Shown here piece by piece: positions 12,001 to 23,500 of a stretch of 64,000 nucleotides of DNA (positions within the stretch are counted from its first letter, which is position 1; each line of letters starts with the position of its first letter). The stretch spans positions 27,325,608-27,389,607 of the forward strand of contig NC_088300.1 in the NCBI RefSeq assembly GCF_032854445.1, in the 5' to 3' direction. The DNA comes from Liolophura sinensis. Its lineage: Eukaryota > Mollusca > Polyplacophora > Chitonida > Chitonidae. Under the pieces are notes generated by a model. That model saw only the letters and a program-made list of their open reading frames with translations, was not told where the DNA came from and did not search any database. The position numbers and the translations under genes were made by a program.

Positions 12001-14892
12001 GCAGATGTCCATCTAAACTACAGCACTCAAATATCAGCTACATGCAATAGGCTTACTATCAAATTTTGATTCTCTTGTATTCAAAAAAGTACAATATGTT
12101 TCAATAATATGAGCACAAAATGTCTAATCACAGACCATATAAGTACATTAAAGCATTAGCCTTCAGGCATATAGTACAAGCATTTCATTCAACTAACAAG
12201 CACAAATGTAACAGGACAACATGGAGTAAAACATGACTTCATACAAAGGTGTTACAAAAATACCATCAAACAACAAACACTGTTTAAAACTTGGCAGAAT
12301 GAGTAAAAAATCACATTCACAAATAAAAGATGAGGGGCTAAAATATGAAAACAGTTACAGCCTTCCCTACTATGACTTCTTCCACTGAAATATTATTTTG
12401 GATAAGTACATTATACATGTAACTTTTTATTCTTTTTCTTCTATCAGTTTATATTCCCCTAGTTTGGATCAGAGGCCATCTTCATGCCTTAAATACATTA
12501 CAGTACTTGAAGGATAAGGATAACAACAATGTCACTTCCAGTCAAATATTAAGATGTGGCAAAGGCTCTTACCGTAACCTTATTCCAAGGTGAACAATGG
12601 AGGGGAAAAAAAAGCTAAATTAGAGTAATGCAAAAAATTGCGCACACAGAAATGGAAAAAACGATATACTTATTGCACATATGTTCCTCCCAAAATACAA
12701 AAAAACATCAATACCAGTAATCTGAATTCTTTTCATTTGCATCCACACATATTCAAGTAGGTACATGTACATTAATGGTACATAGTCTATTGCTATGTGT
12801 TCTGCTAAGGTAACATGCTATCCTTTGAAGTAAAAATATGATTGCAATCTTAGCTGTGAAGAAATAGGATAAGTATTCAAACTGCGTGTCATGAACCAAA
12901 ATATGCTCACATGCTTTTCCTGCTTCAGCCAACTGACATTTCTAGGTATATACTTTAAATAAAGGTATTTAAGTTTTAAAAACTAAACTAGAGCTGGAAA
13001 AGGTTCTATTCACAGCAGTTCAGATGAATTGCAACAAAAACTGTACATGTACATGTAAATATACATGATGCACCACAAAACCGAACGTGAACAATTTACA
13101 TGTTGTTTCAATGCCACTGATGGATGGACCATGCTCTGGAAATTGGACTACTGACCACCATTTTGTTTTACCCAATCAGTTACATTTATATTATTTTTAT
13201 GATCATTATGACACATGACTTAATGACACTGTACTTGTAGTACTCTCTCAGTTTGTGAGCTGATTTCCTAACTACTCACACTAAGTTTAACACCTGATTT
13301 CAGAACATTACGCTGGCAATAAAAATGTGGGAGAGATATTTTATTTTTTAGTTCTTTGATAGAGTTTGCAGTTAACTCATGTTTTACTATTACAACTTGC
13401 AAGCATAAAATGTTCTCAGATGTATGTATGTATGTACATGTAGGTATGCTAGGGTTTTATGTCCTGCCTAACAATTTTTCAGTCAAATGATGAGGAAGAG
13501 TCATTCAGATTCAGATGTGGTTAGACCAAACCCCAGATTGTGGTCTCAGGTTATAAATTCCACAGCAGTGCCCTAGTCACATTGATTCCACATGGTATCC
13601 TAATTTAGCTTAAGTCACAATTTTCCATAGATCTGAAATTATATGTTCCTACAACCTATACCTTTCTAGTCAGGGAGCAACTAGTATGACTCTGGGAGTT
13701 GTGCTTTTAAAATCATGAGAAATAATAAATCTATTCACCTCTCTCTTCACATTTCCAGAGGTTAACCAATCCGTAACAATTTGAGAATGCCATTACTCCT
13801 ATTTGATTCACTGCTAGAAAAATTACCAAATCATTGCATCCTGCTTTGGTTTTAAACTTGATAATCCTAGGTTTGTACCGAACTTGGTTGATAGGCGCAT
13901 CTATGTTTCCGTTACTAGCAGTCTGACGGTTATTTACTAAACGTCTCCTGCCGAACTTGTGAGCTTGTTGAGCATGTGCACTCATCTAGGCAGCATCTTG
14001 GACAACCAGCATGTTGTGTAATCGGGATTTACATGTACGTTTGTTTTTATCAAAGCAAAGGGTTTTATCGCACTTGAAACAGTGGCAGTTTGTCATGACA
14101 GAAGAAAAGGCTGAATGGGATCAATGCCTTGGCTTTTTGACCTTACCTCGGCACCAAATTTCTGGGGTTTTGGGCAATATCCAGGGTGCATGCTATATAG
14201 GATTACAGGCAACCATGCCAGTCTTGATGAAGAGTTATCCACGCACTGAACTTTTCATTTAATGAACCATTAACAAAATGGCCAGAGTGAAGAAAATAGC
14301 AGAAACCATACACCATACATGCACAAACTTTAAACACGGCTGCCTAGCCTACTTGCCAGATTTTAACGTCACCTGTGCCGTGGTGCATTATTAGTCAAAG
14401 GAGTGGGAGAAACTGATTAAGAAACCATCAGGTGGGAAAGTCGAACACTACAGAACTTTTGTATTTATGTCTAGAAATATATCTGGGAGAGAATTAGCCT
14501 GTGTTCAATTGTGTTTCTGTGGTACATAACAACGAATATTTTATTACGGACTGCTTGAGATAACCAGGGTCTACCAAACAACACACATTCGGGAACAAGG
14601 GCTCACTGCATTTTGTGATGAAGATAAATTGACACAGTATTTTCTGATTTGTACGGGCACGCCTGCTTGACACTGTTTCATTAATGACTGTAGCCAAAAT
14701 GGGGTTTGTGTAGTGAAGTGACTTCTAATGTAGCAAATGTAAACTCAAGTCAGACGACAGCATCATCACGGGGCTGCTGGTTATTACCTTTTTGATGTTG
14801 TAGATCCGCGTTAACATCCCTGCACCCCTGTCATTGAGGATGGTTAGCTTTTCGGCCAGCTTTTGCTGACTGGGTATCATTGCTCGAGACAT
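1..14892 (-). CDS. NCKAP1: NCKAP1 (Nap1/HEM family), WAVE complex subunit, 5' 20 coding exons
   Basis: NCKAP1 pairs with CYFIP/Sra1 in the WAVE regulatory complex, which links Rac to Arp2/3 actin nucleation at the cell cortex. Twenty coding exons were read on the minus strand, all with AG/GT borders and compatible phase: 14788-14892, 11389-11502, 11102-11188, 10472-10528, 10083-10225, 9199-9289, 8286-8423, 7747-7789, 6891-7044, 6328-6393, 4739-4835, 4127-4251, 3624-3664, 3242-3333, 2682-2763, 2389-2447, 1934-2079, 1479-1611, 1133-1252 and 1-68 (cut by the edge). They give 1961 nt, about 654 residues; vertebrate NCKAP1 is about 1128, so the C-terminal ~42% lies to the left. Family-typical strings include [16 protein letters not shown] (N-terminus), [41 protein letters not shown] and LLPKH. 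The start at 14892 (MSRAMIP) matches the family N-terminus; an in-frame ATG lies 24 bases upstream at 14916. The 4127-4251 exon carries a few extra residues (RHNIKIAQ) relative to vertebrates. No frameshift or stop was seen. Confidence 0.96.
423..700 (+). repeat. tRNA-derived SINE, family 1, full-length
   Basis: Full-length copy in an NCKAP1 intron, antisense to the gene. It has an A-box-like TGGCTCAGTCGGTT at 431-444, a B-box-like GAGTTCAAGTCC near 499-510, a conserved body and the tail TTGAGTACGGCGTAAAACACC followed by CAATC and ~27 A. A MITE-like copy follows directly at ~702. This is one of the best preserved copies in the window and a good family reference. Confidence 0.88.
702..912 (+). 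mobile_element. MITE-like inverted-repeat element, copy A
   Basis: Left end resembles TACTGTAATTCTTCAACC and right end reads GAATTAGGGTA, giving imperfect terminal inverted repeats. The interior shares TGATAAAATTATACTTTTTG-like and CCAATGTAGTTT blocks with the copies at 7082, 9598, 16961, 34667 and 44700. It has no coding capacity, and its ends have diverged. Confidence 0.6.
4871..6070. repeat. 58-bp minisatellite, about 21 units, NCKAP1 intron
   Basis: Units begin agaacaaagtaaagcatgct and end gtttactattgatgtac. Successive starts at 4871, 4929, 4987 and 5045 give a 58-bp period. Shorter units (51-52 bp, lacking about six bases after 'aagct') start near 5045, 5213 and 5787, each preceded by a unit ending gatgtgc instead of gatgtac. 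The array ends 35 bases from the splice acceptor of the 4739-4835 exon. ORFs across it are repeat artefacts. Confidence 0.97.
7082..7301 (+). mobile_element. MITE-like element, copy B (most complete)
   Basis: Begins TACTGTAATTCTTCAACC TTTTCGCGTG and ends TCATATGCAAAAAAGTTCAG..AAGGGTA. The two ends are imperfect inverted repeats of about 25 bp bordered by TA. The 220-bp interior is AT-rich, without a convincing ORF. It lies in the NCKAP1 intron upstream of exon 6891-7044, about 37 bases from the acceptor. Confidence 0.7.
7531..7713. repeat. 36-bp tandem repeat, about 5 units
   Basis: The unit reads gaaatttaaagctgtttgat then cagtctgtgtcactat. Five near-identical units occur, the fourth short by two bases. 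The array ends about 34 bases from the donor of the small NCKAP1 exon 7747-7789. Confidence 0.93.
9598..9759 (+). mobile_element. MITE-like element, copy C (left end degraded)
   Basis: Shares the interior blocks ATATTCTGAAACATTGTTCT, TTTTTGTGAAGCCCTGAAATTGGC and CCAATGTAATTTTGTC with copies A and B. The right end is AACTAGGGTA. The left inverted repeat is not clearly recognisable. NCKAP1 intron. Confidence 0.55.
10660..10904 (-). repeat. tRNA-derived SINE, family 1
   Basis: Reverse-oriented copy: the tail (ttatttgatttatgttttat, tcaagaatatttcac) is on the left and the tRNA-like head (gctaactaactgagccacag) on the right. Sense to NCKAP1, within the intron between exons 11102-11188 and 10472-10528. 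ORFs here come from the SINE body. Confidence 0.88.
13440..13500 (-). repeat. SINE tail fragment, family 2
   Basis: The string ggttttatgtcctgcctaac, then aatttttcagtca, matches the 3' tail of the family-2 SINEs at 18108 and 38197. Only the tail is clear, in the first NCKAP1 intron. A short ATGT simple repeat precedes it at about 13420. Confidence 0.5.
14788..14892 (-). CDS. NCKAP1: NCKAP1 first coding exon
   Basis: This exon encodes 35 residues, [11 protein letters not shown] through YNIKK, and ends in phase 0 at AAG|gtaata. It fixes the translation start and the direction of the gene. The next coding exon (11389-11502) is 3.3 kb away, the longest NCKAP1 intron in the window. That long first intron holds no recognised exon. 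Confidence 0.94.
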
Positions 14893-16146
14893 CTTTGCGT
14901 TCGGAATAATGCCCAAACAAGATCAAATTATTTGGGTGGGTCAGTCGCTCCTGTCAGTCCTCCATTGTGGCTTCCTCATTTCAGAACGAGGCACCGGAAG
15001 AGAAGGGTATTCCAGGAACAGTCCATAGTTTGGTAGGGGTGAACCAGATCCCAGGCGGCAGCTGTAAACACTTGGATGTTTCCCTTCCTGCTGGCGACAT
15101 ATCTTGTAGGGTAACAGTCACGCAAGGCATATACATGTTCAAACGCATACAAATTCGTTATATTTGCCTCGTGTGATGGCCGTTTTATTGCTTACGCAAT
15201 GTCCTCATACAAATCGTTTGTCTGTTTTTAGTGTTGACCGCATTTTGTGTAGAGTGATCATTTTTACAAACGTCAGAACTTACGCGATATAAAGGGTATA
15301 TTTAGCTGAGTAATTGGTTTGTTTGTCTACCTATCCGTGCCCCACACCAAGTTTGTAAATTTGATCATTATTTAATAATAATCGGCATATTTATTCAATA
15401 TTACAGAACAGAATTAACTAGTTGCTGAGCGGGTTAACTGTTATTTTGAGCAGTGGAGTTGCACGAGTAAAGTTGTGAAAATTTCCCAAATAAGTCAGAT
15501 TATAACGGTAAGGAGCATTTACTACTGTTTACATGCACATTAGAACATCCCTAGTATAAATCGATGTCAACTGATTGTTCTTACAAATTAACTAAGTTTT
15601 TCTTAGGTTGGCCTTACCAAAAATACTCCATGGTAATTGCTCAAATTGACAAAAAATAGCCGCCATCACAATATGTTTGTCTTAACTGGAACAAATATTA
15701 CTTGTAACATGATTAATGTGGCCACGCAAAATGTCATTCAAGGCAGATAATCTCTAAACACGGCCATACAGCTGCCTCCATTTGGGCTGATAAAGGTCAT
15801 GACCTCAAGGTCAGTCTTGTCAGCATGAAGGAGGCAGGCTCAATAACTGATATGATGTATGCTAAGAAATTGTGATTATTTTTCATGAGATGTAATTACC
15901 GTGAACCTTTTTGGTTCAAGTCTCGCCAGTAATTTAATTACAGAGCCCATACCTTTGATGTCAGGTTATGCTAGGGAAGTTAGGTGTGCTTGTGAATAGC
16001 GATAAATGTTCTTCATTGTAAATCTGAGACATTTAGGACTGTTTAACACCGCAACTGCATTGCTCGAAATGAGTCAATCCACTGCTCTCTGGTAGTCATG
16101 CTTGAGACACATTCCAAAAGAACAAAGTAAGACAAAATATCAAGGC

Positions 16147-16442
16147 ATTTGTCCTTAGAGTGCATGTACTGTGCCTCCTGGTTGCAGGACGGATTTAGGC
16201 TGTTCTTTTATCTAGTGCTACTTCACGGAGATGACTTATTGAAGGCAAGTAAGCCATACCACTTGAAACATTATACTGATATGGGACAACCAGTTGCTGC
16301 ACTATCCCCTTAATGCTGAACACCAGGCAAGGAAGCTACAACTTCCTCTTTTAAGATCTTAGGTGTGACCAACACAGGCTTGACCTTGGATCTACTGGAC
16401 CTCCTGAAGCAGACGCTCTACCAACTGAGCCTTTGGGGCTGG
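16147..16442 (-). repeat. tRNA-derived SINE, family 2, tail truncated
   Basis: On the minus strand the tRNA-like head is at the right (gctcagttggtagagcgtct), followed by the family body (aaggaagctacaacttcctc, ttatctagtgctacttcac, gcctcctggttgcaggacgg). The distinctive 3' tail seen at 18108 is missing. Confidence 0.8.
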
Positions 16443-16960
16443 TAGAGACTATTGAAGCAGTGCGTATTTTAAATATGCAGTTTCCATTATCATTTTGAAA
16501 ATGAGAGCTCCAGACCAAAAGCTGCAGCTGAACTAGCGAAAGCTGTATTCAAAGCACACAACCTCAGTGGTCACAGGTGTTCCCCTGGCTCGCATAATCA
16601 AAACTAATATGAACTCTAGTACAAGTACAATGCTCTAGATCAACCACTATTACTGTAAGTAGTGGAAAGCTGAGAATATTTCCTCTGGAGGAAAATGTAC
16701 CTTCTCAAACACACTACTTGTACATGCACCTCTGAAGACTCCTCTACTGATTGAACTTAAATATGATCACCTCAATGAAGAGAATAGAAAAATGGAACCA
16801 ATCCACTGCTTTGTCATCAGTATTATTAAATCATTGCAGCTTTATATTCATTTCTACAGCACTGTGAAGGTCATTCACACAAAGAGAACAATTAATTCAA
16901 CAACTTAAAATATGAACAACAGAAAGAACAAATACAGCATATTTAATGAAAATACACTTA

Positions 16961-17178
16961 TACTAATTCCTCAATCTTTTCACATCTGAAGGAGCAACTT
17001 TCAATGCAATTAATGTCACTTTTTCATTTAAATCTGGAGACAAAGCTACATTGGTTGGGTTAGGTCAACTTCAGTTATTCACAAGGAGTATAATTTTATC
17101 CCTTCACTCAAAATACTGCCTTCAGATTACAAGTGAATAAATCTCATGTGATATGTGAAAAGGTTGAAGAATTACAGT
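16961..17178. mobile_element. MITE-like element, copy D
   Basis: Ends are TACTAATTCCTCAATCTTTT and GTGAAAAGGTTGAAGAATTA plus CAGTA, a clear imperfect inverted repeat of about 25 bp. The interior carries the shared blocks in opposite orientation to copies A-C. It lies between 370 and 590 bases downstream of the FDPS stop codon. Confidence 0.7.
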
Positions 17179-17544
17179 AAATACAAAAAGAGCATACAAG
17201 TTCGAGATATTTCAGGATCCACTACCAAAGGCTTGATTGATACCAGGAATAAATCCATTGTATCCACAAACAGTGCAAGATACAAAATTACACATGAGGT
17301 AATATTCTATAACATTGAGCATGAAGGTATGAAATCACTTGTCACAATCTTTAGATCACTGCCTACCAATGAACACATCAAAAGAATAAAATCTGCGACA
17401 GTACAAAACGGTGGTCTAAAGTATATTTTGCTTCCAAAAAAGAAGTCTTGACAAATGACTCACAAAACTGTGTGTGATATATAAATAAATTACTATGTTA
17501 CCATAATAAACCCCGGGTAACTGATGACAATTCAAATCCATGGC

Positions 17545-20500
17545 TTATTTCTGACGTTTGTATATCTTCAAAGCAAATGTCAAAAAGACCTCCTTGGGTA
17601 GGTTTCCACTGAATTTGTTGATAAGTTTAATCAAGTCTTCATAACTTTCCTCTTCATACTTGGCGTAGACAGACTCCAGGTCTAATTCCTTGTATAGTGA
17701 TTTGATTTCAGCCACTTTTGCTGCATCATTCTGGCCATAATTATCCTGCAACGAAAATAACAACGAAGAAATGAATACAAAACATGTTTTCAGAATCAGG
17801 AGAGATAAGGTTGCCTAAGAGCTCAATACATAAAGTGCTTAAAATATTTACCATAACATGAACATACACAATAGGTATGTGATGGTAATGAACTGGGTTA
17901 TTTATGGTCAGTACCACACATTCAGGACATCAACAAACATCCCACGGATATTACTGTGCTTTATATGTAAACATAACCTGATACTACCCTAGACATTAAT
18001 TCCAATATATGAGAGACAAGTTGTGAATTTTGTAATATATGAATAATCCCCCTCATATTATTGTGCTTTAGCACTGTGTAAACTCAATACATGCAGCATA
18101 GTTATGGGGTGAGTGAGTGAGTGCTTGGGGTTTAACGTAGTGCTTAACAATTTTTCAGTCATATGGCGACAAAGGAGTCATTAGAGTACATGTAATGTGC
18201 CTATTTGTTGCAGGACAGATTTCCACTGCTCTTTTATCTAGTGCTGCTTCTCTGAGACACCTCACCGAAGGCAAGTAAGCCGCCCCGCCCGAGCCATTAT
18301 AATGATACAGGTCAACCATTCGTTGTACTATCCTCTTTATGCTGTATTCCAAGCAAAGAAGTTACAACTTCCTCTCTTAAAGTCGTGACTGTACCCAGGA
18401 TCTACCGTTCCCGAAGCGGACGCTCCACTAACTGTGCTATTGAGGCCAGTTCATAATTTTTGAGATACTACACTGCTTTAAGTGTAATATAGTGATTACA
18501 CACCGGCAGTGATGGCCTGGGCATGGCAATAAGCTATGCCTATGCTCTATAGAGTCGAGCTAAAAATGGCAGTGACAAGCTGAAAACTTGTCACTCGTGA
18601 AACAAATGGTCTTAATCCAGTTGCGCACACTTAACAAGCTGAGAAATGTAACATACCTTTAACACTTGTAACTGCTGTTTGTTAGCTTTCTTCAAAGCTT
18701 GAACTATCAGCCAGCCACATTTGTTGTCCTCAATATCTGTGCCGATTTTACCAATAACTTCTGGGTCTCCGTAACAGTCCAAGTAATCATCCTGGAAATC
18801 AAGAGACACTGATATATTACCTCACTAATGGATGATCACAACGCTGTCTGCCTTTTATGATTTTCTCTTGCAAAAAATCTTAGCTTCAATTTTGTGATAA
18901 AATAAATAATGTCTATGATTTCAAAGATACATTTTCTTGGTAATCCAAGTCATTATTTATTTATTTGATTGGTGTTTTATGCTGTACACAAGAGCATTTC
19001 ACTGAACAGCACTACTGTTGGAGGAAAACGGTCAAAGCATGGTGGGGGGAAACCCACAGTCATCTGTAGGTAGCTGACAGGCCTTCCCACGTATAACTGG
19101 AAGGGAAGTCAGCATGAGCTGGACTTGAACTCACATCAACCACATGGTTGACAGACTTGTAAGTCATTGTTCTGCACTCGTATGCTAACCAAAGTAAGCG
19201 GGAATCCAAGCACAATACAGATAAACATATTTAACATTATGTTAAGAAGCTTACCTGAACCTGGAAGTAACATCCCATGTGGAGGAGGATTGTCTTGGCA
19301 TTCTCGTGAGCCTGTTCATCAGTGATTCCAGCCTGAAGGCGAAAAGAGAACTGTTAACACAGGGATTAATTTCCCTGAGGTTAGCTGTGCTACTCCAGCC
19401 TACACCGTATTTATTTCTATATTTGATTGTTGCTGAATGCCGTAATAAAGAAGTTTTCACATATATCGTGGATGTCAGTTTTCAAAGTTGTGGAAACCAG
19501 AGTGCCAAGCATAAACCTCCAACTTTTGGCAAGTTAATGATGAACTTTCTCACATGACATACAGATACGCCCACAATAGTGGTGGATGACAATTGGTCTT
19601 CAATGAACGTTAGACTGTACAAACAACAACACAAGTGTCTTTAACAGCTCATTATCACCAGGGCCCCACAATCACAAAAAGGGAGAAACTACAAATTCAC
19701 TTTGACTTAGTAGGACAGTAACATTTTGATGACAAGATTCATGTATCATGCATGGCTGCGAAACTATTGTTTTCAGGGCCTAGACCGCTGTTCCCTCGAA
19801 GTGCCCTTTGCGTCCCAAAAAAAAAAAAGGGGGGGGGGGGGGAACAGCCTAAATTCATTATAAGGCTCTGATTATCTATATAGTCGCTAGGCTTCTGCTA
19901 GCCGTTCACCACATTAGGTTTGGCGCATATGATTTCTGTGTGGCGAAAGCAAATTGGCTTCCCTTCGCAGAGTGGCGTCCCTTCCCACAGTGGGGAAAGC
20001 AACAGATACCTTTCAACTTCAGTTGTTTAGGTTTAAAGTTCGTAAAATTACTCTAATTTAATTTTGGATCCACAATCAAGAAGGAAAATTTGACTTTAGT
20101 GTGAAAAAACTTGGTTATGAAAACAACAAAGTTTTTAAAGAGCATTTAAAATTAGAAATGTACGCCCTGAAGTAAGTGACAAAATTCGACCTGCGATAAT
20201 TCAATTAGCGTTCAGATTATGCGGGCCGGAAATTACTTTCAAAAAAAAAAATCCCGATCGACCGACCCAACTTTGCGGGGTTTGTTACCTGCAACAAACA
20301 ACTTTTTAATAATGGCCTGGGGTAGCTATGATACAATGTGATGATCAGATATACATATCATCCGGGATGGCAGAATTCTCCGCATATCAGTAAATACAAG
20401 CCATCCTTGGACTGAATTTTCAGGCTAGGTACGTGTTGTGGTGTGCACGTGGGGTGGAGGTCAACCGTAGGAACGGAGGCCCTTAAAAATGTACGAGAAT

Positions 20501-23500
20501 CGAAATATTCAACAATGAGGTGCCCTTCACTGGTAGTTCCACCCCCTGCCCTTCTGAGGCCAGATTAGGCCCTAGTTTTTCCTTTCACCCCACCCCCCCC
20601 CAACCCACAAGACTGATTGAAAGATTTTAGCTATGACAAGCAGATCTATGAAGATAAAGCTGTCTGTTGATTAGTTGATATATTTCTACATCTTACATTT
20701 TAACATGGACCATTCCTTTGTCTATGGGCATTGGAATTTGCTGTTATTTTTACTATTTGCTGTTCATACTCTAAAAACACATCTGCACTGGTAACAGGCG
20801 TGAGCCCTTTTCCACAACCGGATGCTTTGAAAAATAACCTGTCTGATGTACTGCCCAGTGACACATACCATGTACATAGCTAAGGCAACGGGGAGGTAGA
20901 AGGAATAGAACGCGGTCTTCCATTTGACGATGGCCATGTAGCGATCCTCTGTATATTTGATGAAATCTATGGAACCATCCAAGGCCGCTGTTGTCAAATC
21001 CAGGTTCTGTCCAATGATTGTGTTCAGTGTAATCTACAAAGAGACGTATATATTGAGTTAAATCAGACAGCCAGTGGTAGGAAAAGGTAACTTGGAGAGT
21101 AGATGGTTTCTGTTTGCACCACCAGCATTTCAAGGATACAGACCTCAATGTTTACAACCCTATTAATTATTATTAATAATAAGATTTCACCAACGATGGT
21201 TTTCTTCTTCTAAGGAATGATGGGACACGAGTTTTGGTATTTAATCCCCGTGTACATCACAGATTTACTGTAATTCAGCAACAACATGCCTCCAATCAGA
21301 CAACGAATTAATATACATTTGAACATCTCTGAAATAATAAATGATTTGGTTCATTAAATCTGACCAAAAACTACAGAAGATATTCTAAGCTCTGAGCAAA
21401 AATTAATACCACAGACACTCCAAAAGAATTCAAATGGTTGCCACTGCCAAATAACAACCGCTAAAATTTTATCCCTGACTGTTGAGGTAAAATGCTTTGC
21501 TAACTTTAGACGGACCATGTTCTTTACTATGGATAAACCAATCAAAAAAACTAACCTCGTGGAATAATTCCATAATATTCACGTAGCAGGGTTCATTCTT
21601 GAAATGTTTCTTGAGCACCACATATACGGCTGCCTCCAAGAAGAAGGAGTCATTGATGGCAGTGAGACCTACATTCTCCTGGAAAAGAACAGAATTTATA
21701 AATCATAATATTACCTAAAACAGGTTGATAATTTTGTGCCATCTTATTATATGTTAATGGTTACAATGATATGCTGCTCCTGGGTGCGCTGTTTATTGTC
21801 ATACCATGCTTTGATGCGAAGTCTAGCCTGCCTTTCAAGACAGCTTGACATTTTGATCCATCAATGATTTAGAAGGAAAAATGGGACAACAGTTTAAAAC
21901 CTCAAAGTATAAACCTGTTTTATGCCTGTTTTTTTTTTTCAAATTGCACAAAATTATATGCACAATTTATCATTACCTTTTTGTACCAACATGGCTGCCC
22001 TCTTCTTGTAACTGACGCATCCATGATATCATCAGCCACTAAGAAATACGCTTGGAGCTGAAATAACACATGATCTTGATACAAATCACAGTGACAGTAG
22101 ACCAAAGAAATTTTTTATTCAGGTTGACAAATCCATTCAAGCTTTAAACTACAACTCCTTCATTAGCCAAGGATCTCGGCTGTGATCTTTTAATATGGGG
22201 TTAGGCATAAGGGTGGCTAGCGGTCCATGGGTATCAGTCTATATAAGCCACTGAGGTCTCGGCCTACTCCTTCAACTACAACTGAGCCAGTGCAAGTACT
22301 TACAACTGTAACATAATCTAAAATTTCATCCAAAAAGTGCAAGGCACATAAATGCCTTGAAATATTACTTTATATTGCTTTGGAGCTGAAACTTACATCT
22401 TTCCAGTAGAATATCAGCCTACCTTGTGTCGTATATCATGATCATTATCTAATTCTGGCAAATACGATGAATAGAGCTGATCTGATGGCATCTTACCCAT
22501 TCCACACACCAGCCCAAAATACGAGCCTTTCGAAGATTAGACTCTGTATGTTTGCATTTATCTGTCAACAACTTGAATGATGTGACCACTGACACGCCTC
22601 GGTTTTTCTTCCCATGAGGTACATTATATTCATTCACCTGTAATATTGAAAAATTTATAAGCATTAAGTTTTGAGTATGTGAATGCACATACACTTGAAT
22701 GTAAATTTAATCCTGCCAAAATAAAAAGGTACAAACATGTCTAACATCACGTTGGTATTAATTTACTTCAAATATAAATATAGCAATGCTGAATACAGTT
22801 TTAGTAAGGCTTAAGAGATTGGCTTATAGCATTATGGCTAGTACCGCCACAGCTCCCAATCACCAACTTCCTGCCACCTCATAGGTTAATCATAGCGAGC
22901 TGAAGTGTGGGGTTTGCTTCACAAAGCATCACTGCATGTACATAGCTACCATGAGGATGAATTGCCTCCAGTGGTTGCCAGGGGGGTAATGTGGATTTCA
23001 TGTGCAGCAAATCCTTTGTGAAACTGGACTCATGGTTCGAATTCCCAGGTGTTTACATCTACAGATTCATCCCTGACTATATGGTCAGCAACCCTGTGAA
23101 CCTGTATTTTGCAAAAAGAGGATGTATGAGGATACAAACCTGTCTGAACCATTTAATAGCATCCTTAATCTCTGGATTGCTGATCAAATTTTCCTCTAGA
23201 TCATTCAGCAGGTCTGGAAAAACTTCATCAAACTGCTGTAATTCAGCATTAGACTTGGCCTTTTTGACATCTGGCTCACCCATCCTTACAACTCTGGAAC
23301 AATGTTGAGACTGCCAAACATAAAGAAATAATAGCAACAAGATATCAAACTGCTTTGAAAAAGTCTCCTTTCAGTAAAAAACAAACCTAACAATGTTCCT
23401 CCTAGTTAGTGTTTAACAAAACCTGGTATAGCAGGAATATTTGTCCCAGAGACAGATATGGCCTATATGACAGTTGATTCCTTGTTTCACTGTTTGTGTG

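Larger units (their letters stand above)
14893..17544. other. Intergenic: NCKAP1 upstream region and FDPS 3' flank
   Basis: Holds the putative NCKAP1 promoter and 5' UTR (near 14893-15300) and the FDPS 3' flank. It contains a family-2 SINE (16147-16442) and an MITE-like copy (16961-17178). No canonical AATAAA was found on the minus strand within about 500 bases of the FDPS stop. Open frames at 14967-15176 and 17155-17451 (plus) resemble no family known to me; the latter overlaps the MITE end. Confidence 0.7.

Noticed and set aside
14967-15176. 69-codon plus-strand frame divergent from NCKAP1
   Set aside because: Sits in the putative NCKAP1 promoter, has no recognisable similarity and no supporting splice or polyadenylation signals.
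20771-21148. 125-codon minus-strand frame overlapping FDPS
   Set aside because: It crosses the FDPS exon 20869-21033 in the wrong frame and runs through introns.
22838-23060. Possible further tRNA-derived SINE (B-box-like ggttcgaattccc near 23034)
   Set aside because: Only one box is convincing, and no second copy is visible in the window.
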